DNA of 59,072 nt from NCBI GenBank assembly GCA_944388245.1, contig CALXIA010000009.1, positions 1 to 59,072 on the forward strand, given 5' to 3'. The translations under genes and the position numbers were made by a program. A model generated the notes under the pieces. The model ran no database searches, was not told where the DNA came from, and saw only the letters and a program-made list of their open reading frames with translations. Of the stretch, positions 7,810 through 16,296 are shown one piece after another. The first letter of the stretch is position 1. Every line of letters begins with the position of its first letter. Origin of the DNA: an uncultured Gemmiger sp. Lineage in GTDB: Bacteria > Bacillota > Clostridia > Oscillospirales > Ruminococcaceae.

Positions 7810-7837
7810 ATTATACCGCAACCCTGCGCATTTGCAA
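7810..7837 (-). promoter_or_regulatory. promoter of the 7318-7746 gene, facing the plus-strand promoter
   Basis: On the minus strand TTGCAA (7832-7837) and TATAAT (7810-7815) are spaced 16. The start point would be near 7803, about 11 bp from the plus-strand start and pointing at it. Confidence 0.65.
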
Positions 7838-7848
7838 GGAGGTATCCC

Positions 7849-8376
7849 ATGTCCCTGACCCTGACCCGCAAGACCTACTACCTGCTGGGCATCCTGGCGG
7901 TGGCCTGCAACATGTTCAACGCGATTTTGCTGCTCACCGGCTCGTCGCCGGTTTCCCCGGGGGAGAGCCTGGCGTTTGTGCTCACCGGCCTGATGCTGCT
8001 CTTCCTGGCGGCGCTGCGCGGCATCCCCGGCTCGGAAAAGGGCCGGTATTTTCTCAGCTTCGTGCTGCTGCTGGCCGGCCCCGCCAGCCTGACCACCTAC
8101 GCCCCCCTCAACCGGGCGCTGCTGGCCGGCTGCTGGATCAACCTGGTCTTTATGGAATACAGCCGCCTTCGCCGGGAAGACCCGGGCCGCGGCTCCTCCT
8201 TTGCCGGGCCGGTGGCGGCGGTCTGCCTGTGCGAACTGGTCCAGACCCTGCTGCTTGTCGCCCCCGAGATGACCGACCTGCTCAAGATGGCCTACAACCT
8301 GGCGTTTTTCGCCTGCACCCTGGCCCGGGGCTGGGCCATGGTCGCGCTCTACCGGCAGGCCGCCGCCCGCTCGTGA
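7849..8376 (+). CDS. polytopic membrane protein of unknown function, 175 aa
   Basis: Five to six hydrophobic segments (about residues 10-30, 42-60, 68-88, 92-106, 120-140, 148-165) with short loops; no charged catalytic residues stand out. The start at 7849 follows CAAGGAGG. I do not recognise a family; it has the look of a small YhhN-like or DUF integral membrane protein. The next gene starts about 50 bases on without a clear terminator, so co-transcription is possible. Confidence 0.7.
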   Translation: MSLTLTRKTYYLLGILAVACNMFNAILLLTGSSPVSPGESLAFVLTGLMLLFLAALRGIPGSEKGRYFLSFVLLLAGPASLTTYAPLNRALLAGCWINLVFMEYSRLRREDPGRGSSFAGPVAAVCLCELVQTLLLVAPEMTDLLKMAYNLAFFACTLARGWAMVALYRQAAARS

Positions 8377-8427
8377 GGGCATCAACCGCCCGGCGGGCGC
8401 ATACACATTCCCTTGCGAGGTGACATC

Positions 8428-9657
8428 ATGAGATCTGTTTTCCGCCTGGCCGCCGCCGCGCTGGCCCTGGCATTGACGGCGGGCTGCGCCGCCGCGCCCT
8501 CCTCCTCCCTGCCCGCTTCCTCCCCGCCCGCGGCCACCCCGGCCCCGCAGCCCGATCCGGCCGACGAGATCCGGGCCATGTGGATCAGCTACAAGGAATG
8601 GGAGACCATGGACTTTTCCAGCGAGGCCGCCTTCACCGAACAGGCGGCCCGGATGATGGAAAACTGCGCGGCCCTGGGGATGAACCGGGTGCTGGTGCAG
8701 GTGCGGCCCTTCGCGGACGCGATCTATCCCAGCGAGCTGTTTCCCTGGAGCGATCTGTGCGCCGGCGTCCAGGGGCAGGACCCCGGCTACGACCCGCTGG
8801 CCATTCTGGTGCAGCAGGCCCACGGCAACGGGCTGGCCATCGAGGCCTGGGTGAACCCCTACCGGGTGCGGCTGAACGCCAGCTACCCGGCCGGCGAACT
8901 GGCGGCCACCAACCCGGCGGTGCAGCATCCGGACTGGGCCAAGGAGGCCGGGGGCGGGATCTACCTGGACCCGGCCAACCCGGAGGTCCAGGCGTATATC
9001 GCGGCCGGCGTACAGGAGATTCTGGACAACTACCCGGTGGACGGCATCCACTTTGACGACTACTTCTACCCCACCACCGAGGAGAGCTTTGACGAGGACG
9101 CCTACGCCGCGTCGGGCACCGATCTGCCGCTGGCGGACTGGCGGCGGGAGAATGTGAACAGCCTGGTCAGCCTGGTCTACCGCACCGTCAAGGAGGCCAG
9201 CCCCACGGCGGTGTTCGGCATCAGCCCCCAGGGCAACCCGGACAACAACTACAACGGCCAGTACAGCGACGTGTCCCTGTGGATGCGCACCCCCGGCTAT
9301 CTGGACTACGTGATGCCCCAGATCTACTGGGGGTTCGGCTATACCCTCCAGAGCGGCAGCGACCGGTTTGCCTTTGAGAACATCATCGCGGAGTGGGCCG
9401 CTATGCCCCGGGCCCAGAAAGTGGCCCTCTGCGCCGGGCTGGGAGCCCACCGGATCGGGGACGGGGACGGCGGCAGCAACGCCACCAGCACCAGCCAGTG
9501 GCAGACCGGCTGCAATCTGGCCAGCCAGGTGCAGGGGCTGCGGGCGGCCGGGCTGAACGGCTACGCCCTCTACCGGTACGCTTCCCTGTTTGACAACGCC
9601 GCCTGGGCCGATCTGGCCGCCGCCGAGTGCGAGGCCCTGCGAACGGCCAACGACTGA
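8428..9657 (+). CDS. GHL10-type (DUF187) glycoside hydrolase-like lipoprotein, 409 aa
   Basis: Signal peptide with lipobox (LTAGC), then a Ser/Pro/Ala-rich linker, then a TIM-barrel domain: EIRAMWISYKEW start, VQVRPFADAIYPSELFPWS, EAWVNPYRV, GIYLDPANPEVQAYI, VDGIHFDDYFYP and YVMPQIYWGF. These are hallmarks of the GHL10/DUF187 family (YngK-like), extracellular enzymes thought to act on polysaccharide or peptidoglycan glycan. The Asp pair in HFDDY is the likely active site. ATG 8428 has a GAGGTG site; the TTG at 8413 is less likely. The linker anchors the barrel outside the membrane. Confidence 0.85.
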   Translation: MRSVFRLAAAALALALTAGCAAAPSSSLPASSPPAATPAPQPDPADEIRAMWISYKEWETMDFSSEAAFTEQAARMMENCAALGMNRVLVQVRPFADAIYPSELFPWSDLCAGVQGQDPGYDPLAILVQQAHGNGLAIEAWVNPYRVRLNASYPAGELAATNPAVQHPDWAKEAGGGIYLDPANPEVQAYIAAGVQEILDNYPVDGIHFDDYFYPTTEESFDEDAYAASGTDLPLADWRRENVNSLVSLVYRTVKEASPTAVFGISPQGNPDNNYNGQYSDVSLWMRTPGYLDYVMPQIYWGFGYTLQSGSDRFAFENIIAEWAAMPRAQKVALCAGLGAHRIGDGDGGSNATSTSQWQTGCNLASQVQGLRAAGLNGYALYRYASLFDNAAWADLAAAECEALRTAND

Positions 9658-9720
9658 CCGCCCTGCCGGTGAAAATCCGGCAAAATCCGCGCCGGGCGGC
9701 TTGCGCGTCGAAGATTTGTG

Positions 9721-9726
9721 GTATAC
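9721..9726 (+). promoter_or_regulatory. extended -10 promoter of the 9814 lipoprotein gene
   Basis: TGTGGTATACT gives an extended -10 (TATACT with TGG). A TTGCGC about 15 bases upstream is a poorly spaced -35. A leader of roughly 80 bases follows. Confidence 0.55.
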
Positions 9727-9813
9727 TATGAGTACGGCGTCCTCTGGCGGGGCGCCGTGCTGCGGGACGTTTGAACACCCCGGGGTCTGTGGCCCCGCAT
9801 CAGGAGGTTTTCC

Positions 9814-10368
9814 ATGAAACATACGCGACTGTTTGCCCTGCTGCTGATCCTGGCGCTCTGCGCCGGGCTGCTGGCGGGCTGTTCCGGTGAGACCGAAGAC
9901 GCAGACGTGGCCGACGAGATCCACGCCACCGCCGGCGGCAGCATCACCCTGCCGGAGGGCTTTTCCGCCTCCGGCACCTTCACATCCCAGGTCTCCGGGG
10001 ACGCGCTCTACGCCACCTTCAGCTTCAGCGGCGCCCAGAAAAAGGAGACCGGCTACTTCTCCCCGGCGGGCACCAGCATCACCGTGACCGCCTTTGCCAC
10101 CACCGAAAACCAGTACAACAAGCAGTTCAAGTTCGCCCTCTGGCAGAAGGTGGACGGCGGCATGGCCTATCTGCCCGGCACCACCGTCTACTACACCGCC
10201 GACGGCAGCTGCTACACCTATACCTATGAAGGGCTGGACCCGGCCTCCCAGTACCGGCTGGCCATCTCCCACGACAGCCCCAGCTACGTGGTCTCGGGGC
10301 AGTTCTCGGTCAGCGGTCTTGCCACCGCCACCCAGAGCGACGAGGAACTGGACGAAGAGAACGCCTGA
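9814..10368 (+). CDS. lipoprotein of unknown function, 184 aa
   Basis: Signal peptide with lipobox LLAGC (residues 18-22), then a beta-rich domain with many Thr, Ser and Tyr residues and no cysteine beyond the lipidated one. The acidic C-terminus ends DEELDEENA. The start follows TCAGGAGG. It looks like a small surface beta-sandwich protein; I recognise no family. Transcribed alone between its own promoter and a very strong terminator. Confidence 0.75.
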   Translation: MKHTRLFALLLILALCAGLLAGCSGETEDADVADEIHATAGGSITLPEGFSASGTFTSQVSGDALYATFSFSGAQKKETGYFSPAGTSITVTAFATTENQYNKQFKFALWQKVDGGMAYLPGTTVYYTADGSCYTYTYEGLDPASQYRLAISHDSPSYVVSGQFSVSGLATATQSDEELDEENA

Positions 10369-10381
10369 TCGCATTTTGCGC

Positions 10382-10441
10382 GGCGGGGTTTTCCACAAAA
10401 CGCCTTTTGGCGGTGGAAAACCCCGCCGCGTTTCCTTTTTT
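10382..10441 (+). terminator. strong terminator after the 9814 lipoprotein gene
   Basis: Arms GCGGCGGGGTTTTCCAC and GTGGAAAACCCCGCCGC surround a smaller internal hairpin and are followed by a run ending in TTTTTT. Confidence 0.88.
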
Positions 10442-10454
10442 GCCCTGCAAATTA

Positions 10455-10497
10455 CAACCTAAAGTTGGGCTTTTTCGGGTGAAACAACTTTTAGTTG
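10455..10497. promoter_or_regulatory. paired operators CAAC-N5-GTTG, 30 bp apart
   Basis: CAACCTAAAGTTG at 10455-10467 and CAACTTTTAGTTG at 10485-10497 share CAAC...GTTG arms and are spaced 30 bp start to start, three helical turns, so bound dimers would lie on one face. The second site touches the -35 box of the 10498 promoter. This layout is typical of phage-type repressor control. Confidence 0.6.
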
Positions 10498-10526
10498 TTG
10501 ACTTGTCCTCCCTCCTGTGCTATCGT
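10498..10526 (+). promoter_or_regulatory. promoter of the DUF1492-like regulator
   Basis: TTGACT (10498-10503), 17-base spacer, TATCGT (10521-10526) with an extended TG. The -35 abuts the downstream operator half-site. Confidence 0.6.
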
Positions 10527-10655
10527 GGTACTAAACCAAGCAAAGGTTCGGCCGCCGCCGAAGGGAACGCGGACCCCGTTTTGTGGATGCGGGGAAGAGA
10601 GCCGGTTCCGGCGGCCGGTGCCAAGGTGCGGGCCAGCAAGGAAGAGGAGGACTGG

Positions 10656-11165
10656 ATGGAACGAATCAACGATCAGCAGAAACGGGCGCTGCACGGGGCC
10701 GAGCTGGCGGCTCTGGGGCGGGCGCAGGAAAAGGCGTGTGCGCCGGGCAAGGCGCTGGAGGTCTCGGCCGGGGCGCGGCGGGAACAGATCCAGCAGTTTT
10801 TGCGCCGGTACCGGCAGGCGGTGGCGCAGGCGGAGGACCTGGCGGGGGAGGTGCAGACCCTTCGCGCGCTGGAGGAGCGGATGGGCAACACCTTGCCGCC
10901 CCAGAGCCCGGCCATCCTCCGGCTGGAGGAACTGACCGCCCGGCTGGAGGCCCAGATGGTGCGCTGCCTGGACATCCGCGCGCAGGTGGAGCGGGCGATC
11001 CAGGCGGTGGGCGACGAACAGCAGCAGCGGATCTTGTGGCTGCGATACATACGGGGCCTGACCTGGGAGAAGATCGGCCATGCCCTGACGTTGGACGAGC
11101 GCTGGGTGCGCCGTCTGCACACCAAAACTCTGGACCGGCTGGCCCGCAGCCTGCCGCCCTTGTGA
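10656..11165 (+). CDS. phage-type sigma-region-4 transcription regulator (DUF1492/ArpU-like), 169 aa
   Basis: Residues 1-110 form a charged, probably coiled-coil region. The C-terminal 45 residues (RILWLRYIRGLTWEKIGHAL, then RWVRRLHTKTLDRL) are a sigma-70 region-4-like helix-turn-helix, matching the RYxxGxTWExIA...RWVxRLHxxAL pattern of DUF1492/ArpU/RinA-type phage late regulators. The start at 10656 follows GAAGAGGAGG. Such genes normally sit just upstream of terS in the same direction; here it stands alone, 5.7 kb from terS and reading the other way, between two strong terminators. Confidence 0.7.
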   Translation: MERINDQQKRALHGAELAALGRAQEKACAPGKALEVSAGARREQIQQFLRRYRQAVAQAEDLAGEVQTLRALEERMGNTLPPQSPAILRLEELTARLEAQMVRCLDIRAQVERAIQAVGDEQQQRILWLRYIRGLTWEKIGHALTLDERWVRRLHTKTLDRLARSLPPL

Positions 11166-11200
11166 AGCGCGGTTTTCCCGTTTTTGCGGGCACATATCCA

Positions 11201-11233
11201 AACGGGAGAGGACCGGTCCTCTCCCGTTTTTTT
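11201..11233. terminator. bidirectional terminator, perfect 28-bp palindrome
   Basis: AACGGGAGAGGACC and its exact reverse complement meet at 11214/11215 and are followed by a T run on the plus strand. It separates the phage-type regulator from the glycerate unit. Confidence 0.88.
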
Positions 11234-11297
11234 GCCAGCACTTGAGCGGGCGGGCGGGGTGTGCTATGATGGGGAAAAACGCAAAGGAGGCGCGGCC

Positions 11298-12446
11298 ATG
11301 CAGCTATCCCGGGAGAGCGCGCAGAAGATCGTGGAGGAGATCGGGGCCCTGGTCCGGCAGAACATCAACCTGATGGACGAGACCGGCCACATCATCGCCA
11401 GCACCGACCCCAAGCGGATCGGGATGTTCCACCAGGGCGCGCACCAGATCATCACCGCCCATCTGCCGGAACTGTACATCACCCCGCAGGCCGAGACCAC
11501 CACCGTGCGCCAGGGCATCAACCTGCCCATCGAGGTGAACGGCGAGGCGGTGGGGGTGATCGGCATCACCGGCGCCTACGACGAGGTGTTCGAATACGGC
11601 CAGATCGTAAAAAAGATGACCGAGATCTTGATCCGGGAGCGCAGCGAACTGGACCAGCGCCGTCTGGACGACCGGGTCCGCAGCCGGTTTCTGGAGGACT
11701 GGGTGCTGGGCAGCGGCCTGTCCAACCCGCAGGCTTTGGCGGACCGGGGATTCGCTTTGGGCATCGACATCCGGGCGCCCCGCCGGGTGCTGGTGGTCAG
11801 CGCCCGGCACCTGACCGAGTTCACCGGCACCCCCCACGGCCAGCAGCAGATCGAGGAGGCAGAGGCCACCGTGCGCGGCTGCCTGGCGGACTGCGCGGGG
11901 GCACTGGCGCTGCGCAACGCGGCCCGGCAGGTGCTGCTGATCCCCCGGCGGGATTCCCTGGGCCCGGAGGAGCTGGCCCGCCGCCTGCTGGACACCGTCT
12001 ACGCCCGCCACGGCATCCGAATGCTGGCCGGCATCGACGGCGGCGCGTCGGATCCGCACGTCGGCTATCTGCAGGCCAACCGGGCCTGGCGCATTGCGGC
12101 CCACCGGCAGAATCCCGTGGTCTGCTACGCCCGCCTGGGGGCGGAGATGATCCTGGACGACGTGCCGCTGGTGCGCAAGGCGGAGTATCTGCACCGGATC
12201 TTCCCCCGGCGCACCGCCGCCGCCCTGCGGGAGGACATGGCGCTGCTGGAGGCCTATTTCCACACCGACGGCTCACTCAGCGCCGCGTCGGAAATCCTGT
12301 ATGTGCACAAGAATACCCTGCAGTACCGGCTGCGCCGGCTGGCCGAGGAGACCGGCCTGGACGTGCGCAAACCCAGCGACGCCCCCACCCTGTACCTGGC
12401 GGTGCTCTTTTACCGGGATATGGAGAACGAACCCGACTTTTTGTGA
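11298..12446 (+). CDS. cdaR: CdaR-family sugar-diacid/glycerate-responsive regulator, 382 aa
   Basis: Domains in order: putative sugar-diacid recognition domain (residues 1-135; FHQGAHQII, the motif NLPIEVNGEAVGVIGITG), a central GGDEF-like region, and a PucR-type HTH_30 at the C-terminus (GSLSAASEILYVHKNTLQYR). The start at 11298 follows AAAGGAGG. In E. coli CdaR activates glucarate/galactarate/glycerate genes. Directly followed by a GntP permease and a glycerate kinase, so it most likely activates them in response to glycerate or a related acid. Confidence 0.88.
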   Translation: MQLSRESAQKIVEEIGALVRQNINLMDETGHIIASTDPKRIGMFHQGAHQIITAHLPELYITPQAETTTVRQGINLPIEVNGEAVGVIGITGAYDEVFEYGQIVKKMTEILIRERSELDQRRLDDRVRSRFLEDWVLGSGLSNPQALADRGFALGIDIRAPRRVLVVSARHLTEFTGTPHGQQQIEEAEATVRGCLADCAGALALRNAARQVLLIPRRDSLGPEELARRLLDTVYARHGIRMLAGIDGGASDPHVGYLQANRAWRIAAHRQNPVVCYARLGAEMILDDVPLVRKAEYLHRIFPRRTAAALREDMALLEAYFHTDGSLSAASEILYVHKNTLQYRLRRLAEETGLDVRKPSDAPTLYLAVLFYRDMENEPDFL

Positions 12447-12551
12447 CATTTGCACAATCCGATCGACAATTCCTCGTCCGCCTTGTTCCCGGTAACAAAG
12501 TTCATTCCAAAATTGCGTTTTCCAGACCATAGCATTTTTCCGGTCAAATCT

Positions 12552-12557
12552 TATACA
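12552..12557 (+). promoter_or_regulatory. activator-dependent promoter of the permease-kinase genes
   Basis: TATACA (12552-12557) has no recognisable -35 at the right distance (ATAGCA). That is expected for a promoter that needs an activator, here probably CdaR. GACC and GGTC arms about 13 bases apart lie just upstream. Confidence 0.45.
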
Positions 12558-12629
12558 ATAGTTCTAGAAGAGCAGAGCCTTCCGCGGATTTTTTGGCTAT
12601 TCTGCTGGATTTTGACAGGAGGGATCGTT

Positions 12630-14018
12630 ATGTCAGGTATTCCGCTTATCGTTGCCTTTGTGCTTGCGATCGTGGTCATGATCGTGGCCATCTCCAAGTT
12701 CAAGCTGCATCCGTTCCTGGCGATCATGGGGGTCTCGGTGATCCTGGCTCTGATCGCCGGCATCCCCCTCACCGACACCACCGGCGCGGACGGCGCCACC
12801 GTGTCCGGCATCCCCACCGTGATCGGCGCGGGCTTCTCGGGCACCTTCAACAGCATCGGCATCGTCATCATTTTGGGCGCGCTGATCGGCTCCATCCTGG
12901 AAAAGACCGGCGCGGCGCTGAAGCTGGCGGATATGGTCATCCGGCTGGTGGGCAAAAAGCGGCCGGAACTGGCCATCGAGCTCATGGGCTGGGTGGTCTC
13001 CATCCCGGTGTTCTGTGACAGCGGCTTTGTGATCCTGAACCCCATCCGCAGCGCGCTGGTCAAGCGCACCGGCACCTCCAGCGTAGCCATGACCGTGGCG
13101 CTGAGCGCCGGCCTGTACATCTCCCATGTGTTCATCCCGCCCACGCCGGGCCCCATCGCCGCCGCCAATACCCTGGGCGTGGGCGACAACCTGCTGCTGG
13201 TCATGGGCATCGGCGCGCTGGCCTCGGTGTTTCCGCTGGTCGCGGGCTACTTCTTCGCCAAGTACATCGGCGGCAAGGTCCACAGCGCCGACGAGGCGGA
13301 CTCCTCCCGCGTGACCAAGACCTATGAGCAGCTGGTGGCCGAATACGGCAAGCTGCCCGGCGGCCTGAACGCCCTGGCGCCCATCCTGGTGCCCATCCTG
13401 CTGATGGCCCTGGGCTCCATCGCCTCCATGGCCGGCTGGACCGGCGCCCTCTTCGCGATCTGCGATTTCCTGGGCAAACCCATCATCGCGCTGGCCGTGG
13501 GCACCATCTTCGGCATCATCCAGCTGGCCACCGCCGACAAGATGGGCGACTTCTACAACCTTACCAATGAGACCCTCAAGACCACCGGCCCCATCCTGTT
13601 TGTCACCGCCGCGGGCGGCGTGCTGGGCAAGGTGATCTCCTCCACCAGCCTGGTGAGCTTCATCACCGAGAACGCCACCGCGCTGGAAGCCGTGGGCATC
13701 TTCTTCCCGTTCCTGCTGGCCGCCATCCTCAAGAGCGCGCAGGGTTCCTCCACCGTGGCCATCACCACCACGGCGGGCATCCTGGCCCCGCTGATGAGCG
13801 TGCTGGGCCTGGCCACCCCGGTGCGGGCCGCCCTGACCGTCATGGCCATCGGCGCCGGCGCCATGACCGTATCCCACGCCAACGACTCCTATTTCTGGGT
13901 GGTCACCAACTTTGGCGAGATGACCCCGGAGCAGGGCTACAAGACCCAGACCATGCTCACGCTGGTGCTCGGCATCGCCTCCATGGTGGAGATCTTCCTG
14001 CTGTCGCTGGTATTCTGA
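12630..14018 (+). CDS. GntP-family organic acid/proton symporter, 462 aa
   Basis: About 12 to 14 membrane segments with the GntP hallmarks: FLAIMGVSVILALIAGIP, the conserved VFCDSGFVILNP, SHVFIPPTPGPIAAA, and the C-terminal SHANDSYFWVV. Family members import gluconate, glycerate or related hydroxy acids with protons. With a glycerate kinase downstream and a CdaR regulator upstream, glycerate is the most likely substrate. The start at 12630 follows AGGAGGG. A longer frame extends upstream to 12450 but lacks membrane character and a ribosome site. Confidence 0.88.
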   Translation: MSGIPLIVAFVLAIVVMIVAISKFKLHPFLAIMGVSVILALIAGIPLTDTTGADGATVSGIPTVIGAGFSGTFNSIGIVIILGALIGSILEKTGAALKLADMVIRLVGKKRPELAIELMGWVVSIPVFCDSGFVILNPIRSALVKRTGTSSVAMTVALSAGLYISHVFIPPTPGPIAAANTLGVGDNLLLVMGIGALASVFPLVAGYFFAKYIGGKVHSADEADSSRVTKTYEQLVAEYGKLPGGLNALAPILVPILLMALGSIASMAGWTGALFAICDFLGKPIIALAVGTIFGIIQLATADKMGDFYNLTNETLKTTGPILFVTAAGGVLGKVISSTSLVSFITENATALEAVGIFFPFLLAAILKSAQGSSTVAITTTAGILAPLMSVLGLATPVRAALTVMAIGAGAMTVSHANDSYFWVVTNFGEMTPEQGYKTQTMLTLVLGIASMVEIFLLSLVF

Positions 14019-14095
14019 CCGAACCAAATCGCGGGCGGGAGGAGAGATCCTCCCGCCCCCTGTATTGTATTGGCACAACAAAGGAGGAATGATCC

Positions 14096-15331
14096 ATGGA
14101 CAGCAAACTGCGCCGGGACGCGGACGCCATCATCGCCGCGTCGCTGCGGGCCGTGCAGCCGGATGAGGCGGTAAAGCGGGCGCTGACCGGCCGGGAATTT
14201 CCGGGCCGGGTGGTGCTGGTGGCGGCGGGCAAGGCCGCCTGGCAGATGGCCAAGGCCGCGCGGGACTGCCTGGGCAGCCGGATCGACGGCGGCGTGGTGG
14301 TGACCAAGTACGGCCATGTGAAAGGCCCCCTGCCCGGGCTGGACTGCCGGGAGGCCGGGCACCCGGTGCCGGACGAGAACTCCTTTTCCGCCACCCAGGC
14401 GGCGCTGGAGGCGGTGAGCGGCCTCACCGACCGGGACACCGTGCTGTTTCTGCTCTCGGGGGGCGGCAGCGCCCTGTTTGAAAAGCCGCTGATCCCCGGC
14501 GCCGAACTGCAGGACATCACCAGCCAGCTGCTGGCCTGCGGGGCGGATATCGTGGAGATCAACACCATCCGCAAGCGGCTCAGCGCGGTCAAGGGCGGGC
14601 GGTTTGCCCTGGCCTGCGAACCGGCGCGGGTGTTTTCGATCGTGTTGTCGGACATTCTGGGCGACCCGCTGGACATGATCGCCTCCGGCCCGGCCTGCCC
14701 GGACTCCTCCACCTGCGCCCAGGCCCGGGCCATCGCGGAGAAATACAACCTGCAGATGAGCCCGGACGCCCGCGCCTGCCTGGATCGGGAGACCCCCAAG
14801 ACCCTGGACAACGTGGAGACCCGGATCACCGGCAGTGTGCGGCAGCTGTGCGCGGCGGCGGCCGGCGCCTGCCGGGACCTGGGCTACGAACCGGTGCTGC
14901 TCACCGACCGGCTCTGCTGCCAGGCCAGGGAGGCGGGCAGTTTTCTGGCCTCGGTGCTGGCCACCCACGCGGAGGACGGGCGGCGGCTGGCCTTTCTGGC
15001 GGGGGGCGAAACGGTGGTGCATCTGACCGGTACCGGCAAGGGCGGCCGCAATCAGGAACTGGCGCTGGCGGCAGCCCCCGGCCTGGCAGGGCTGCGGGGG
15101 GCGGCGGTGTTCAGCGTGGGCTCGGACGGCACCGACGGCCCCACCGACGCGGCCGGCGGCTATGTGGACAGCGAGACCCACGCCGCCCTGCGGGCCAAAG
15201 GGCTGGACGAGTACGCCGTGCTGCAAAACAACGACGCCTACCACGCGCTCCAGGCGGTGGACGGCCTGATCGTGACCGGCCCCACCGGCACCAATGTGAA
15301 CGACGTGGCGGTGGCCCTGCTGGAGGGCTGA
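14096..15331 (+). CDS. glycerate kinase, type 2 (MOFRL), 411 aa
   Basis: Phosphorylates glycerate (usually to 2-phosphoglycerate in this family) with ATP, feeding lower glycolysis. It contains the DUF4147 glycerate kinase domain (AAGKAAWQMAKAA, then LLSGGGSAL, NTIRKRLSAVKGGR, SDILGDPLDMIASGP) and the MOFRL domain (LAGGETVV, GGRNQELAL, GSDGTDGPTDAAGG). The start follows AAAGGAGG. It shares a transcript with the GntP permease 77 bases upstream. Length is normal for the family. Confidence 0.9.
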   Translation: MDSKLRRDADAIIAASLRAVQPDEAVKRALTGREFPGRVVLVAAGKAAWQMAKAARDCLGSRIDGGVVVTKYGHVKGPLPGLDCREAGHPVPDENSFSATQAALEAVSGLTDRDTVLFLLSGGGSALFEKPLIPGAELQDITSQLLACGADIVEINTIRKRLSAVKGGRFALACEPARVFSIVLSDILGDPLDMIASGPACPDSSTCAQARAIAEKYNLQMSPDARACLDRETPKTLDNVETRITGSVRQLCAAAAGACRDLGYEPVLLTDRLCCQAREAGSFLASVLATHAEDGRRLAFLAGGETVVHLTGTGKGGRNQELALAAAPGLAGLRGAAVFSVGSDGTDGPTDAAGGYVDSETHAALRAKGLDEYAVLQNNDAYHALQAVDGLIVTGPTGTNVNDVAVALLEG

Positions 15332-15345
15332 CCCCGTACAAACAG

Positions 15346-15389
15346 GCGGGCGGCGAAGGATGCCTGGCATCCTTCGCCGCCCGCTTTTC
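15346..15389 (+). terminator. terminator of the glycerate unit
   Basis: A long hairpin (GCGGGCGGCGAAGGATGCC and its complement) is followed by TTTT. Confidence 0.85.
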
Positions 15390-15396
15390 GCCGCAA

Positions 15397-15427
15397 AAAA
15401 AACAGCGGGACGGAAAATCCGTCCCGC
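15397..15427 (-). terminator. terminator of the histidine operon
   Basis: On the minus strand a hairpin (GCGGGACGGA / TCCGTCCCGC) is followed by TG and eight T residues. Confidence 0.88.
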
Positions 15428-15471
15428 AGGATGGGGTCTGGGGCCGCTGGCCCCAGATTGGCCCAGTTCCG

Positions 15472-16296
15472 TTATACCACAGGCAGCGGCCCTTCCACAA
15501 AGCCCCGGCCTGTCCGGTACCAGCAGCGGGAAAACCCGCAGGCCCGGGCCAGTTCGATGGCCTCCCGATATCCGTACAGCACCGTGGCGGCGCTGTGGCT
15601 GTCGCTGGAGAAGGTGATCCGTCCACCCACGGCGGCCAGTTCCCGCAGCAGGAACGCCGCCGGGTAGGGCGCGGTGCGGTAGCCCCGGCTCACAGCGCCG
15701 GTGTTGATCTCAAAGATACGCCCCCGCGCCGCCAGCGCGTGCAGCGCCGCCAGCGCCGCCTCCCGGTACACCGGGTCGCCCTCGTCAAACTGGGCCCCGC
15801 CCTCGTTGAACTTGGTGATGAGATCGAAATGCCCCACGATCTCCCCTCCGGTCACGGTGTCCACCCGGGCCATGCGGGCATAGTAGGCCCGCGCCAGGGC
15901 CATCCAGTCCCCGGCGAACCAGCGCGCCACCCCCGCGGCCAGGGTCGCCGCGCTCTCGTCCAGCCCCAGCAGGGTGCCGTCCGGCAGCGGCAGACAGTGC
16001 ACCGACCCGATCTTGTAGTCCCAGTCCGGGCCGGTGTCCGGGGAGTCATAGTCCTGCTCCAGCCCCAGAAACACCTCCATCCGGCCGGCGTACTCAGCCT
16101 TCAGCGCCGTCACCGCCCGGCGGTACTCCGCCAGCTTGTCCGGGGCCATGCACCAGCTCTCCTGCCCGGGCAGCGGCGAGTGCCCCGAAAACCCGATGGC
16201 CCCGCACCCGGCCGCGAAGGCCGCCGCCGCCATGGCGGCGGGGCTGTCCGCCCCGTCGCAGAAGGTGGTGTGGCAGTGCAGGGTCTGGGGCTTCAT
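15472..16296 (-). CDS. hisJ: histidinol-phosphatase, PHP family, 274 aa
   Basis: Removes phosphate from L-histidinol phosphate, the step before HisD. PHP-fold motifs: [12 protein letters not shown] at the start (metal-binding H-x-H), [25 protein letters not shown], and the late FSSDSHSA. The ATG at 16296 overlaps the hisIE stop by 4 bases (ATGA-type coupling). It is the last gene of the operon, and with it all ten steps are encoded. Confidence 0.9.
   Translation of the reverse strand: MKPQTLHCHTTFCDGADSPAAMAAAAFAAGCGAIGFSGHSPLPGQESWCMAPDKLAEYRRAVTALKAEYAGRMEVFLGLEQDYDSPDTGPDWDYKIGSVHCLPLPDGTLLGLDESAATLAAGVARWFAGDWMALARAYYARMARVDTVTGGEIVGHFDLITKFNEGGAQFDEGDPVYREAALAALHALAARGRIFEINTGAVSRGYRTAPYPAAFLLRELAAVGGRITFSSDSHSAATVLYGYREAIELARACGFSRCWYRTGRGFVEGPLPVV

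Noticed and set aside
8413-8427. TTG start giving a 414-aa hydrolase
   Set aside because: The TTG lies inside the GAGGTG ribosome site region; ATG 8428 is correctly spaced and begins the signal peptide.
9721-9813. Riboswitch in the leader of the 9814 lipoprotein gene
   Set aside because: Only simple GC hairpins are visible; no known aptamer consensus.
15345-15427. The two hairpins between glycerate kinase and hisJ as a third copy of the structured repeat
   Set aside because: They lack the 56-bp core and the TGCGCGCA palindrome and are simply two convergent terminators.
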